From Confluentibacter lentus (GTDB lineage Bacteria; Bacteroidota; Bacteroidia; Flavobacteriales; Flavobacteriaceae): a stretch of 64,000 nt of DNA. Numbering within the stretch: the stretch's first letter is position 1; the number at the start of each line of letters is the position of its first letter. Under the pieces are notes generated by a model. The model saw only the letters and a program-made list of their open reading frames with translations. It did not search any database and had not been told where the DNA came from. A program made the translations under genes and the position numbers. Positions 38,044 to 46,501 of the stretch are shown in pieces. The stretch spans positions 1 through 64,000 of the forward strand of contig NZ_NIHE01000010.1 in the NCBI RefSeq assembly GCF_002806995.1, written 5' to 3'.

Positions 38044-41000
38044 GTGAAAAGACTGTTTGTATTTTTCGAAAATGACTTCGATTTTTTATTAGAATCACTG
38101 CCTTGTTACGATGGGTTAATCTATTGTTTTTTTAGTGACATAAAGTTATTAAATGCAGCTATAAAGAAAACCAAGCCAGATGCAATATTAATTGATAATT
38201 CGGGGTCAAGTGGTAACATTCCAGACTGTATTTCTTTTAATGATTCTAGGTATTATGTGCCTGTTATTGTATATGAAAAGCCTTTTGAAGTAGATAAATA
38301 TTCCCATTTAGAAGTGTTACAGTTGCCAAGTCAGTTTGATGCTGTTACTATTTTTGAATTGTTTTCAAAATTAAATCTGATAGATAAAGCATATATTGGA
38401 CAAAAAGAAAAATTAGAAGAAAGCCAACGGTTTTTAGACCTTCTAATGTCTAATATACCAGATGCCATCTACTTTAAAGATCGTGACTCCAGATTTACAA
38501 AGATAAATCAAGCGCAAGCCAATACTTTAGGGATTGCTTCTCCGGAAGAAGCCATTGGCAAAAAGGATGAAGATTTTTTTGAAGAAAACCAAAGTAGGGA
38601 AGCTCATAACGATGAACAATCGTTAATGGAAAATGGTATTCCACTGATTAAAAAATTAGAACATTTGGTTACATCTAGCGGAGAGAAGTATGTAAGAGCC
38701 ACAAAAATACCATTGAAGGATTCCAAAGGTAATTCTATAGGTATGTTAGGCATTTCTAGGGATGTTACAAATGAATACCTTATTGAACGAGATCTGCGTA
38801 GGGAAAAAAGATATATGGATTTGTTGATGGATAACTTACCAGACAGGATTTATTTTAAAAACAGAAATTCCCAGTTTATTCGTTGCAACATGGCATTGGC
38901 AAATATGTTTGGCTTATCCGAGCCAGAGGCGCTTTATGGAAAAACCGATTTTGATTTCTTTGAACACGCCCACGCCCAAGAAGCTTTTGATGATGAGCAA
39001 AGAATTATGAGCGAGAAAAGTTATATTTTAAATAAATTAGAAAGCCATGTGAAAAATGGGGAGCGCTTTTGGGAATTAACGACCAAGATACCATTTGTTA
39101 ACAGCAAACAGGAGGTCATAGGTATTGTTGGCATTTCCCATAATTTTACAGAACAAAAAAGATTAGAAGACCGGCTAGAGAAAGAAAAGGACTTCTTGCA
39201 AATACTCATGAACAATATTCCTGATTATATTTTTTTTAAGGATATTAACTCTAAATACATTCGCGCAAACAAAGCCATTGCAAATTTCTTTAAGATTGAT
39301 ATAGAGGATCTCATAGGGAAATCGGATGCTGATTTTCTTTCTAAAGATGCCTCCAATAAACACAGAAAACAAGATGAGATTGTTCTAGAAAAGGGGTTGG
39401 AAATAATCAATGAGGTAGAGAAATTGCAAGACCTAGACGGAAATACTATTTGGCTTTCAGTCACAAAAGTACCAATCAGGGATAAGAGTTCTAAGATTAT
39501 TGGTCTTGCAGGCATTTCGCGAGATGCAACCATGCAGGAATTAACTAAGCAGAGGTATGCCATTGCTAAGGAAAAGGCGGAAGAGGCCAATAAAGCGAAG
39601 AGTTTATTCCTTGCCAATATGTCCCATGAGATTCGAACCCCCATGAATGGTATTATTGGTATGGCCGATATCTTGAGTAAATCATCCCTGGAACCCATTC
39701 AAATGGAGTATTTGGATATTATCGTTAAATCGGGTCAAACATTATTGTCATTAATCAATGATATTTTAGATTTTTCCAAGATTGAATCTGGGAATATGGA
39801 ATTGGAAACAGTTCCCATAAATATCCGGAGTATTATTGAAGAGGTTGCCGATTTACATTTAGTGCCAGCTGTTGCAAAATCTACAAACCTTTTTACTTTT
39901 ATAGATCCTAATGTCCCAGAATTTGTTAATGGTGATTATATACGGTTAAAACAAATTATCACCAATCTGGTCAATAATGCCATCAAGTTTACCTCTGATG
40001 GAGAGGTTGCCATTTATGTCAACCAGATAGAAAGCAAGGATGGTTTCCATGAAATTGAGTTTAAGGTTAAGGATTCTGGCATTGGTATTTCAAAAGAAAA
40101 TCAAAAGAAACTGTTTAAATCATTTTCCCAGGTAGATGCATCTACCACTAGAAAATATGGCGGCACAGGACTCGGGTTGGCCATTTCACAACGATTGGTT
40201 GATCAAATGGGAGGTGCTTTAGAACTTGATAGTTCACCAGAAACTGGTTCGACGTTCTTTTTTAAAGTAGTGTTTTCTTTTTCAAACGAAGTTAAGAAGC
40301 AAGATATAATTCTTAACAAAGAGGCCCTGAAAGGAAAGCGTGTTGTAGTAGTTGATAACAATGAAACCAATAGATTTATATTAAAAAATTACCTGAAGGC
40401 TTGGGGCATGGAGGTGCTGGAATTGAATGATGGAGCTTTAGCTTACGATTTCTTGAAGAAAGCATCTGAAGATGGTAATACCCTTGATTTGGTTTTGGTC
40501 GACTACCAAGTGCTTGGGGTTAACGGTAAAGCTTTTGTGCAGAACCTTAAGCAAAACCCAGAAACTAGAAACATAAAACTTATTTTATTGTCTTCTATTA
40601 CGCAAGCAATAGACAAGGATGGTTTTGAAGTAGGTCTTAATAAGCCTATTAAAATGAACCAATTATTAAATGCCCTTTTTAAAGCTTTAGAAATGCAATA
40701 CGAAGATAGAGTTGTTGAATGGACAGAAAGTGACAACTATCAGTTTGCATTTAAAAATAAAAGGTTTTTAATTGTTGAAGACAATTTAATAAACATTAAA
40801 GTGGCTAGAATTGTTTTAAGTGAATTATCGAATCATGTTGAAGTAGCACAAAATGGTATAGAGGCTATAGAGATGTTTGAAAATCACCACTTTGATATTA
40901 TCCTGATGGATATTCGAATGCCGCTTTTAGGAGGTATAGAGGCAACCTTAAAAATCAGGGAGCTGGAAAAGAAAAATATGGTAAAGTTTCCTGTTAAAAT

Positions 41001-41127
41001 CATAGCCATGACGGCCAATACATTTCAAGAAGATATTGAAAGATGTTTGGCAAATGGCATGGATGCCTTTCTGGAAAAACCCTTTAAAAGAAAAGATTTG
41101 GTAACTATTTTGCAGAGGGTGTTGTAA
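38044..41127 (+). CDS. Hybrid histidine kinase: three PAS domains, kinase core, two receivers
   Basis: 1027 residues from a GTG start. Residues 1-115 look like a degenerate receiver. Three closely similar PAS units follow (about 132-255, 257-375, 378-500), each with the YFKDRDS/YFKNRNS/FFKDINS and DxDFF or DADFL pattern, which suggests internal duplication. HisKA carries FLANMSHEIRTPMNGIIG; HATPase has NLVNNAIKFTS and GTGLGLAISQRL. Two receivers follow: the first has phospho-acceptor Asp in LVLVDYQVLG, the second VEDN and Asp in IILMDIRMPL. No membrane helix is visible, so it acts in the cytoplasm. There is no output gene beside it; a strong terminator follows. Confidence 0.92.
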   Translation: MKRLFVFFENDFDFLLESLPCYDGLIYCFFSDIKLLNAAIKKTKPDAILIDNSGSSGNIPDCISFNDSRYYVPVIVYEKPFEVDKYSHLEVLQLPSQFDAVTIFELFSKLNLIDKAYIGQKEKLEESQRFLDLLMSNIPDAIYFKDRDSRFTKINQAQANTLGIASPEEAIGKKDEDFFEENQSREAHNDEQSLMENGIPLIKKLEHLVTSSGEKYVRATKIPLKDSKGNSIGMLGISRDVTNEYLIERDLRREKRYMDLLMDNLPDRIYFKNRNSQFIRCNMALANMFGLSEPEALYGKTDFDFFEHAHAQEAFDDEQRIMSEKSYILNKLESHVKNGERFWELTTKIPFVNSKQEVIGIVGISHNFTEQKRLEDRLEKEKDFLQILMNNIPDYIFFKDINSKYIRANKAIANFFKIDIEDLIGKSDADFLSKDASNKHRKQDEIVLEKGLEIINEVEKLQDLDGNTIWLSVTKVPIRDKSSKIIGLAGISRDATMQELTKQRYAIAKEKAEEANKAKSLFLANMSHEIRTPMNGIIGMADILSKSSLEPIQMEYLDIIVKSGQTLLSLINDILDFSKIESGNMELETVPINIRSIIEEVADLHLVPAVAKSTNLFTFIDPNVPEFVNGDYIRLKQIITNLVNNAIKFTSDGEVAIYVNQIESKDGFHEIEFKVKDSGIGISKENQKKLFKSFSQVDASTTRKYGGTGLGLAISQRLVDQMGGALELDSSPETGSTFFFKVVFSFSNEVKKQDIILNKEALKGKRVVVVDNNETNRFILKNYLKAWGMEVLELNDGALAYDFLKKASEDGNTLDLVLVDYQVLGVNGKAFVQNLKQNPETRNIKLILLSSITQAIDKDGFEVGLNKPIKMNQLLNALFKALEMQYEDRVVEWTESDNYQFAFKNKRFLIVEDNLINIKVARIVLSELSNHVEVAQNGIEAIEMFENHHFDIILMDIRMPLLGGIEATLKIRELEKKNMVKFPVKIIAMTANTFQEDIERCLANGMDAFLEKPFKRKDLVTILQRVL

Positions 41128-41156
41128 AAAATGTCTTTTTATATTTCATAAAATAA

Positions 41157-41184
41157 AAAACCCACAATGTAAATTGTGGGTTTT
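41157..41184 (+). terminator. Terminator of the hybrid kinase gene
   Basis: AAAACCCACAAT pairs perfectly with ATTGTGGGTTTT around the loop GTAA. Strong and nearly symmetrical. Confidence 0.9.
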
Positions 41185-41190
41185 CCTTTT

Positions 41191-41209
41191 GCGGAGAAAG
41201 AGGGATTTG
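41191..41209 (-). repeat. tRNA-Ser-like 3' end fragment, possible island boundary
   Basis: On the minus strand the bases read CAAATCCCTCTTTCTCCGC, which matches the T-loop/acceptor end of a tRNA (compare GAGTCCCTGTCTCTCCGC of tRNA-Ser at 5200-5216). The rest of a tRNA is missing. Such tails are what tRNA-targeting elements leave at one end. No second copy was found in the window. Confidence 0.4.
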
Positions 41210-41445
41210 TCATCCATTTCTAACCGATTGATATTGTTGATTTTAATATCTTGAAATCTCCTAGGGTCTCGCTTTTGCATCTATAAATGACATGCAAATT
41301 TTTCGAAATCTTATAGTACAAATCTATGAAAATTAGATGATTAAACAAAGTCAATTATCAAAATTATTGTTCATTTATTGAACTGGTTATTGAAGTAAAA
41401 AGTATGTAGAATGAAGTTTATTAATTGATACATTTTTTATAAACC

Positions 41446-41649
41446 TCATCCAATAATTAATGGTTCGACTTGTTCAATCTTTAAGCTTGTGTAGTTACAG
41501 AACTCTTCAACCGATACAAACTCATTTTCAAGCTTATTAAGTTCAGTTCTAATCTTTTGCAACATTCTTGCACTCTGTCTATAACTCTTTCCTGTAATAC
41601 GTTGTATGTCCTTTGGGTAGATACATAGCCTCTTTTGTTCATTTTTCAT
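41446..41649 (-). CDS. Small DNA-binding-like protein, 67 residues
   Basis: MKNEQKRLCIYPKDIQRITG, then KSYRQSARMLQKIRTELNK, reads as a compact helix-turn-helix. The segment up to SVEEFCNYTSLKIEQVEPLI resembles small excisionase or regulator-like proteins common in Flavobacteriia. It is alone on its strand, about 285 bp from the divergent 252-residue gene. No family can be named. It could control the neighbouring small module. Confidence 0.55.
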   Translation of the reverse strand: MKNEQKRLCIYPKDIQRITGKSYRQSARMLQKIRTELNKLENEFVSVEEFCNYTSLKIEQVEPLIIG

Positions 41650-41933
41650 ACTATATCTATGCCTTTGACTAGGCTTTGAGTTACCTAAAACCTATCTGAA
41701 TTAAATATTTGAAGCCATAAAATTAATCATTCTTTGAACTGGTTCAGAAACGATTAATAAACTTGTTGTGATGTCTTTTGTGTCGATATTGGACATATGT
41801 GTCATAAAATGACAATCGTTTTCTTTTGTAAATAATCTTGTTTCAAATTTGTTTTAAATCATTCAAGAATAGTTGCAACAGATTGGAAGAATGAAGGAGA
41901 ATTTAAATGAATGTTTAATTAAATTTTGAAGTT

Positions 41934-42692
41934 ATGGCTAGACAGAAAGGCATAATTAAATTAAAAGGTACTATTGGAGATATTACTTTTTACAAAACGC
42001 AAGATGGCCATTTGGCTCGTGAGAAAGGTGGTATTGATGCTAGCAGAATTGCTAGTGATCCTGCGTTTCAAAGAACTCGGGAGAATGGTGCTGAGTTTGG
42101 AAGAGCTGGAAAAGCTGGTAAGCTTTTAAGAACAGCTTTTAGATCCTTACTATTGAATTCTGCGGATAGTAGAATGGTAAGCCGCTTAACGCAACGCATG
42201 GTTAAGGTTATTCAAGCGGATTTAGTGAGCGAAAGAGGCTTGAGAAACGTTATTGATGGAGAAGCTGAATTGTTATTTGGATTTGAATTCAATATTCGTG
42301 GTAAGCTTGGAACTTCTTTGTTTGCTCCGTTTGTAGCGACTATTGACCGTGTTGCTGGTGAAATTAAAGTGGATTTAGCATCATTTATCCCTGCGAATAT
42401 GATTGCTGCTCCAAGTGGAACTACTCACTTTAAAATCATTTCTGGAGGAGCGGAAGTGGATTTTGAAACAGAAACTTTTGTGGTTTCTAGTTCTGAAACT
42501 GCGATTTTACCTTGGGATAATACAGCAACTGCAGTTATAAGCCAAACGAATGCAATTACTGCTAACTCAACGAAACCATTGTTTTTAGCATTAGGTCTTG
42601 AGTTTTATCAAGAGATTAATGGACAAATGTATCCATTGAAAAATGGTGCGTTTAATCCGTTGTCTATTACTAAAGTTGATGGTGGTGTTTAG
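41934..42692 (+). CDS. Conserved-looking hypothetical protein, first gene of the DUF5675 module
   Basis: 252 residues. The N-terminus (MARQKGIIKLKGTIGDITFY, then an AREKGGID segment) is basic and glycine rich, and resembles the start of DUF6266-type Bacteroidota proteins; that link is weak. The middle is helical and Arg rich (GKAGKLLRTAFRSLLLNSAD), and the second half is a predicted beta-rich domain (SGTTHFKIISGGAEVDFE). No signal peptide or membrane helix is seen. Three small co-directional genes follow. Phage-structural or DNA-binding roles are possible, but none is shown by the sequence. Confidence 0.65.
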   Translation: MARQKGIIKLKGTIGDITFYKTQDGHLAREKGGIDASRIASDPAFQRTRENGAEFGRAGKAGKLLRTAFRSLLLNSADSRMVSRLTQRMVKVIQADLVSERGLRNVIDGEAELLFGFEFNIRGKLGTSLFAPFVATIDRVAGEIKVDLASFIPANMIAAPSGTTHFKIISGGAEVDFETETFVVSSSETAILPWDNTATAVISQTNAITANSTKPLFLALGLEFYQEINGQMYPLKNGAFNPLSITKVDGGV

Positions 42693-42695
42693 TGG

Positions 42696-42718
42696 ACTTC
42701 GACAAGCTCAGTCTGACA
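42696..42718. repeat. Interspersed intergenic repeat, copy 1
   Basis: ACTTCGACAAGCTCAGTCTG-ACA, the same core as at 60498, 60572, 61267 and 62239. It lies between the first two genes of the module. Confidence 0.6.
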
Positions 42719-42732
42719 AAAAAGGTTAAAAA

Positions 42733-43134
42733 ATGATTTTAGTTTTAACCAGAACTTATTTCCCTGATGGGACGAATGGGAAACTCGAATGTGAGGGTAA
42801 ATTGATTTGTAATACTATTGAATTGCCTTGGAAGAATAATGAAAAGCGAGTTTCCTGCATTCCGGAAGGGAAATATTTTATTAGAAAACGGTACAGTCAG
42901 AAATTCAAATGGCATTTGGAAATTATTGATGTACAAAATAGAAGCTATATTTTGTTTCACCCTGCCAATAATGCTTTGAAAGAATTGAATGGATGCATCG
43001 CTCCAGTAACAAAACTTTCTGGTCCAGGGTTAGGATTGATGTCTAGAAAGGCTTTTGAAAAACTGAAGATTCATGTTTATCGAGCAATTGATCAGAAAGG
43101 AAGTGTTGAATTATTAATTACATCTAATTTATAG
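42733..43134 (+). CDS. DUF5675 family protein
   Basis: 133 residues. The pattern of this domain is evident: ICNTIELPWKNNEKRVSCIP, then EGKYFIRKRYSQKFKWHLEI, ILFHPANNALKELNGCIAP and the end SRKAFEKL. Function is unproved; the domain occurs in phage and phage-like contexts. Two short hydrophobic genes follow, with the next ATG only 3 bp after this stop. That arrangement invites comparison with a lysis module; this is inference. Confidence 0.85.
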   Translation: MILVLTRTYFPDGTNGKLECEGKLICNTIELPWKNNEKRVSCIPEGKYFIRKRYSQKFKWHLEIIDVQNRSYILFHPANNALKELNGCIAPVTKLSGPGLGLMSRKAFEKLKIHVYRAIDQKGSVELLITSNL

Positions 43135-43137
43135 ATT

Positions 43138-43353
43138 ATGAAAAAAGTTTTAAATAGAGCTTCGGCTCCTACTCCAAAGTTTTTTAAAGTGCTTCGAACT
43201 GTTGGTTTAGCTTTAGCAGCTGTAGGTGGCACCATTTTAGCTGCTCCAGTGGCTTTGCCTGTTATAGTTACGACTATTGGTGGCTATGTTGCTGTTGCAG
43301 GAGGTGTATTGACTACGGTAAGTCAATTGACTACAACTAATGACAGCGAATAA
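43138..43353 (+). CDS. Small membrane protein, holin-like
   Basis: 71 residues. A basic N-terminus (MKKVLNRASAPTPKFFKVLR) is followed by two hydrophobic Gly/Ala-rich segments (about 24-46 and 48-62) and a polar tail. It has holin-like size and charge pattern, but no family is certain. It is translated directly after DUF5675 and its end overlaps the next ORF by 14 nt. Confidence 0.6.
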   Translation: MKKVLNRASAPTPKFFKVLRTVGLALAAVGGTILAAPVALPVIVTTIGGYVAVAGGVLTTVSQLTTTNDSE

Positions 43354-43516
43354 CCATACTTTGACGGGCACCCTTGGAGGCACTTTTTTAAGTATTGTAC
43401 CAAATATTCATTCTGAAGATATTGCAAAAACAGTTATTTTAGCCACTGTTGGAGCTATCGTAAGTTTTACTATTTCGTTACTGCTTAAAAGCCTACAAAA
43501 GAAGCGCAAAAAATAA
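43340..43516 (+). CDS. 58-residue membrane protein with basic tail, holin-like
   Basis: MTANNHTLTGTLGGTFLSIV, then one hydrophobic helix (about 29-50: AKTVILATVGAIVSFTISLL) and the tail KSLQKKRKK. It overlaps the preceding gene by 14 nt in a different frame, a common sign of translational coupling. A single helix followed by a lysine-rich tail is typical of small phage holins. It is followed at once by a hairpin whose first base is next to the stop codon. Confidence 0.6.
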   Translation: MTANNHTLTGTLGGTFLSIVPNIHSEDIAKTVILATVGAIVSFTISLLLKSLQKKRKK

Positions 43517-43551
43517 GTTTAACCCTAGTTGTGGTGACCTTTGGGTTAAAC
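43517..43551 (+). terminator. Hairpin directly after the small-protein module
   Basis: GTTTAACCC pairs perfectly with GGGTTAAAC across a 17-nt loop. It begins at the base after the stop codon. It has no T run, so it may be an RNA-stability hairpin. Confidence 0.5.
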
Positions 43552-43558
43552 AAAATGA

Positions 43559-43585
43559 AAGCCAAGTCGAAAGATTTGGCTTCTT
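43559..43585 (+). terminator. Second hairpin, likely terminator
   Basis: AAGCCAA (43559-43565) and TTGGCTT (43576-43582) pair, followed by CTT. It lies between convergent genes. Confidence 0.55.
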
Positions 43586-43620
43586 GATTTAATGAAAGAT
43601 ATTGTTACTTTCTTCTAATT

Positions 43621-44010
43621 TTATTGAGGGATTTTTTCAACTAAAATTTCGTTGCCCAATTTGTCAAAGTAGATACAAGACATTTTTTCCATATTTACTT
43701 CCCATTTTTCAATACCAAATGTTGCACAACTATTAATGAATGTTAGATAATCTGTTTTTCCTCGTTGATGTTCTTTTAATTCTATTTTAAACTGCTGAAT
43801 ATTTGCTTTATCGGCGACGTTTAGGGCATCATATTTTGGTGGAACTGTTGCGGTATAGTTATTTGTTCCATGGTAATCAATATGCCCATCATTTACATAA
43901 CATTCATAATGTGTTACACCTAATTGTTTGATTTCTTTAATGTATGCAGGAAAGTCTGCACCTGATTTTACCTTGCTGTGAGCTGCTTTGATTTGTTCTA
44001 CTGTAAACAT
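43621..44010 (-). CDS. DUF1398 family protein (YbcV-like)
   Basis: 129 residues, full length for DUF1398. Recognisable are the start VEQIKAAHSKVKSGADFPAY, the core GVTHYECYVNDGHIDYHG, and the end GIEKWEVNMEKMSCIYFD. Family members such as E. coli YbcV are often found in prophages, but no activity is known. Its neighbour is an AraC-type regulator in the same orientation 130 bp upstream, which might control it. Confidence 0.8.
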   Translation of the reverse strand: MFTVEQIKAAHSKVKSGADFPAYIKEIKQLGVTHYECYVNDGHIDYHGTNNYTATVPPKYDALNVADKANIQQFKIELKEHQRGKTDYLTFINSCATFGIEKWEVNMEKMSCIYFDKLGNEILVEKIPQ

Positions 44011-44139
44011 ATTTTCTTGATTTTAAGTGGTTGAACGAGTTGAAATACATGAAATTTTATTATCCATTTTTATTTCATTAATTATTACAATGCAAAGTTG
44101 TAGTAGATTAGCGAGATGCCATTGTAAAAAATCGTTTTT

Positions 44140-44904
44140 CTATAAAAATCGTTTAAAATTTTCAGGAGTATCTCCTGTGAACTGTTTGAAGTCTTTTATG
44201 AAGTGGGCTTGGTCAAAGAAATTGTTGTCGTAGCAGATTTCGATTAAAGATTTGTTTTTATTTAAATGATCAAGAACTGAATTGAATCGAATAATCGAGG
44301 TAAATTTTTTAGGACTTATTCCAACAGTTTTTCTAAATCGTTTTTCGAATGGACTTTGACTAATGCATAATTTTTCATTCAATTCTTTTATTCGGATTGT
44401 TCCTTGACTTTGGTAAATTAATTTTACAGCTTCAATTATTAACTTATCTGATTGAATATCTATTAATTGCGAAATTAAAAACAGCTCTGTAATTTTAATT
44501 CTTTGTTTATCGGTCGAAGCTAATGTTAGTTTTTCTTCAATTTCATTTACTTTACTTTTATTGAAAATATCATCAAGTGAAATACTTAAATTGAATAATT
44601 CATTGACAGGATTTGTAGAAAAATGAGCAAATCCAATTTCGGTAAAATAAATCAGGATTGTTCCAATATTTGTTGAATTTTTAAAAGTTTTATAACTATC
44701 AGAAATGCCGGTTATTCCGGATGAGGAAAGTTTAATTTCTAGATTGTCTTTTACATTAAATAATTGTCCTTTGTACTGAAATCCAATGACAAGGTTAGTG
44801 GAAGGAAAAACTTTATACTCTTTTTCAAAATCATTTTCAGACACTACATAATACTTAATGTAAGGTCTTAATTTTTCAGAAGGTATATGTTTTTCAAATT
44901 TCAT
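44140..44904 (-). CDS. AraC-family transcriptional regulator
   Basis: 254 residues. The N-terminal domain (PSEKLRPYIKYYVVSENDFE, then VFPSTNLVIGFQYKG) is the cupin-like ligand region found in many Bacteroidota AraC proteins. The C-terminal double HTH (about 155-254) contains LNEKLCISQSPFEKRFRKTV with GISPKKF and then FFDQAHFIKDFKQFTGDTPE. It is probably an activator responding to a small effector. The DUF1398 gene downstream is a candidate target or operon partner. Confidence 0.88.
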   Translation of the reverse strand: MKFEKHIPSEKLRPYIKYYVVSENDFEKEYKVFPSTNLVIGFQYKGQLFNVKDNLEIKLSSSGITGISDSYKTFKNSTNIGTILIYFTEIGFAHFSTNPVNELFNLSISLDDIFNKSKVNEIEEKLTLASTDKQRIKITELFLISQLIDIQSDKLIIEAVKLIYQSQGTIRIKELNEKLCISQSPFEKRFRKTVGISPKKFTSIIRFNSVLDHLNKNKSLIEICYDNNFFDQAHFIKDFKQFTGDTPENFKRFL

Positions 44905-45041
44905 TTAGTTTTCCAAAATAAATTCCAAATTTAATTAAAAATTGATTAAAAATATAGATTCAGAAATCACCCTTTATATCATGATTTATAGAAGTTTTTG
45001 AGATATATTAATACGAGTCTGGTCGTTAGTTTAAGCTTTTA

Positions 45042-45464
45042 TTATCTGTTGCAATATCTATATAAAATCACTCTTCTCATATCATTTATAAGATTTAGGT
45101 TTTGATTGAAACGTTTTTCAGATTGTTCTAAAAGCTTTAAAGTATGCACGTTTTTAAGATGCTCTTCGTGTTCTTCCATTAATGCTTTAGATTTAGAAAA
45201 AAATTCTTTTTTGAAATCAGGCAATCTTAAAAATGGAATAACAGAACCTACCAAATGTTGATGCCAAAACTTTGTTTTCCAAAGACTGTAAGCGATGAAA
45301 TAGGTGTTTTCAATATCTTCTTCATTCTTGAAAATGACTACAAAGCTGTTTGTGAATGGTTCTTTTTGAGGTTTGCCACTATTTAATCCTTTGTTTAGAA
45401 TAAATAGATGAGGTTGTGTGTAAAACGTTCCTTTCTGATGTGTTTTAATGATAAAGTTGAGCAT
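45042..45464 (-). CDS. DUF6943-like protein of mobile elements
   Basis: 140 residues, soluble and basic. Sequences such as KTHQKGTFYTQPHLFILNKG, NSFVVIFKNEEDIENTYFIA and SLWKTKFWHQHLVGSVIPFL match what I recall of DUF6943, a small protein family found near integrative elements in Flavobacteriia. Function is unknown. It borders the large structured region on its right and is read away from it. Confidence 0.6.
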   Translation of the reverse strand: MLNFIIKTHQKGTFYTQPHLFILNKGLNSGKPQKEPFTNSFVVIFKNEEDIENTYFIAYSLWKTKFWHQHLVGSVIPFLRLPDFKKEFFSKSKALMEEHEEHLKNVHTLKLLEQSEKRFNQNLNLINDMRRVILYRYCNR

Positions 45465-45644
45465 GGCTTCCGATTTTAAAAATTAGCTTCTCTTTTGTTC
45501 TTATTTTCATCTGAAATACAGGATTGCCTCGCTACGCTTTGCCCATTAAATTTTTATTCGCCAAATTTTATTTTTAATTGGAAGCGAAGAATGATTATTT
45601 CAAAAGAAAAAAAGAAAAAAAAGAAAGCCGTCTGTTCAAGTGGA

Positions 45645-45799
45645 AGGTTTCAGAAAAACAGGTTTTTTTAAAAAAATACTACCCGATATTTGATTAGATT
45701 AATTAGCATCAAATCGAAAAGGAATATCTTTTATGGAACGGTATGGGTGGAGATTTTTTTAAAAACCCGTAGGGCTTGAACTTGTTTTTCTGAATACCT
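45645..45799 (+). repeat. Hairpin A of the structured region
   Basis: Outer helix AGGT/ACCT plus TTCAGAAAAACA against TGTTTTTCTGAA. Inner helix of a TTTTTAAAAAAAT tract plus ACCC against GGGT. A 15-nt insertion in the right arm contains a small CCC-GTA-GGG hairpin. One G-U pair. Confidence 0.6.
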
Positions 45800-45930
45800 G
45801 GAACTTATCTTTGCTTCCTTTTTTTTATTTATTTTTTTTGAACTTGGATTTTTACTTTAACAATCAGATAAATGTGTTTGCTGCAAGCAAACTGCAAGGA
45901 CTTACGTAGTGCGATGGTGCAGTAGCGCAA

Positions 45931-46118
45931 GCATGGGTATAGTTTTTTATTTGCTTATTAGAGTTTTGTGATTGTTTTTGTGATAGCTGATGCCACGAGA
46001 AGTGTTCAGTATTTAGTTTTTAGTATTCAGAAAAATGTAGTTTAGTTATGCAATGGCATCAGCTATCGCGGAAACAATGGATTGTGATGTTCTGGCAAAT
46101 GAAAAACTATACTTATGC
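45931..46118 (+). repeat. Hairpin B: two stacked 24- and 25-bp helices
   Basis: 45931-45954 pairs with 46095-46118 (21 Watson-Crick, 3 G-U), and 45971-45995 pairs with 46054-46078 (22 Watson-Crick, 3 G-U). The two are separated by a symmetrical 16 by 16 internal loop, with a 58-nt terminal loop. A small GTTTGC/GCAAAC hairpin precedes it at 45876-45892. Confidence 0.75.
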
Positions 46119-46130
46119 TGGCTTTTTTGG

Positions 46131-46206
46131 TTTTGTGGGTTTTAAAAATGGCTTTATCCGATGATTGATAGACTGAATTTTTAAGCCATTTTTAAAACTT
46201 ACAAAA
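46131..46206 (+). repeat. Hairpin C: 24-bp helix
   Basis: 46131-46154 pairs with 46183-46206: 22 Watson-Crick and 2 G-U pairs, 28-nt loop. Confidence 0.75.
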
Positions 46207-46314
46207 GCAATGCAAATACTACCGATTTAAACATACAGATGATAAAAATAGTTGTGAATTTCATGCGATGTATTATCAATCAATTGTAGATAAATGTGAT
46301 ACGGAATTGTGAAA

Positions 46315-46393
46315 GTGGTTTGTGAAGGATGCCTTTTTTAAAAACCGGCTGGTGCGAGGAAGTTTTTAAAAAAGGTGTCCTGGAACAAACCAC
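46315..46393 (+). repeat. Hairpin D: 28 bp in two segments
   Basis: GTGGTTTGT (9 bp) and then a 19-bp segment containing two adjacent G-U pairs and a T/A tract. A 3 by 4 internal loop lies between them; the 16-nt terminal loop is GC-rich. Confidence 0.75.
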
Positions 46394-46418
46394 ACGAGCG
46401 TTGGGTGAGGGAGATATT

Positions 46419-46501
46419 TTACATAATGTTATTATAGTGCATGCGGATTGTTCATTTGGAGCAGAATGTTTGTTTATGCACTATAATGCCACATTATGTA
46501 A
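46419..46501 (+). repeat. Hairpin E: 11 + 12 bp
   Basis: TTACATAATGT pairs with ACATTATGTAA, and TTATAGTGCATG with TATGCACTATAA (last pair G-U). A 2 by 4 internal loop separates them. Confidence 0.75.

Noticed and set aside
39225-39698. 157-residue frame opposite the hybrid kinase PAS/HisKA region
   Set aside because: Antisense of conserved kinase sequence.
38044-41127. Treating the kinase start as the first ATG after the GTG
   Set aside because: The GTG at 38044 begins a sensible MKRLFVFFEND receiver-like strand, and a later ATG would cut it away.
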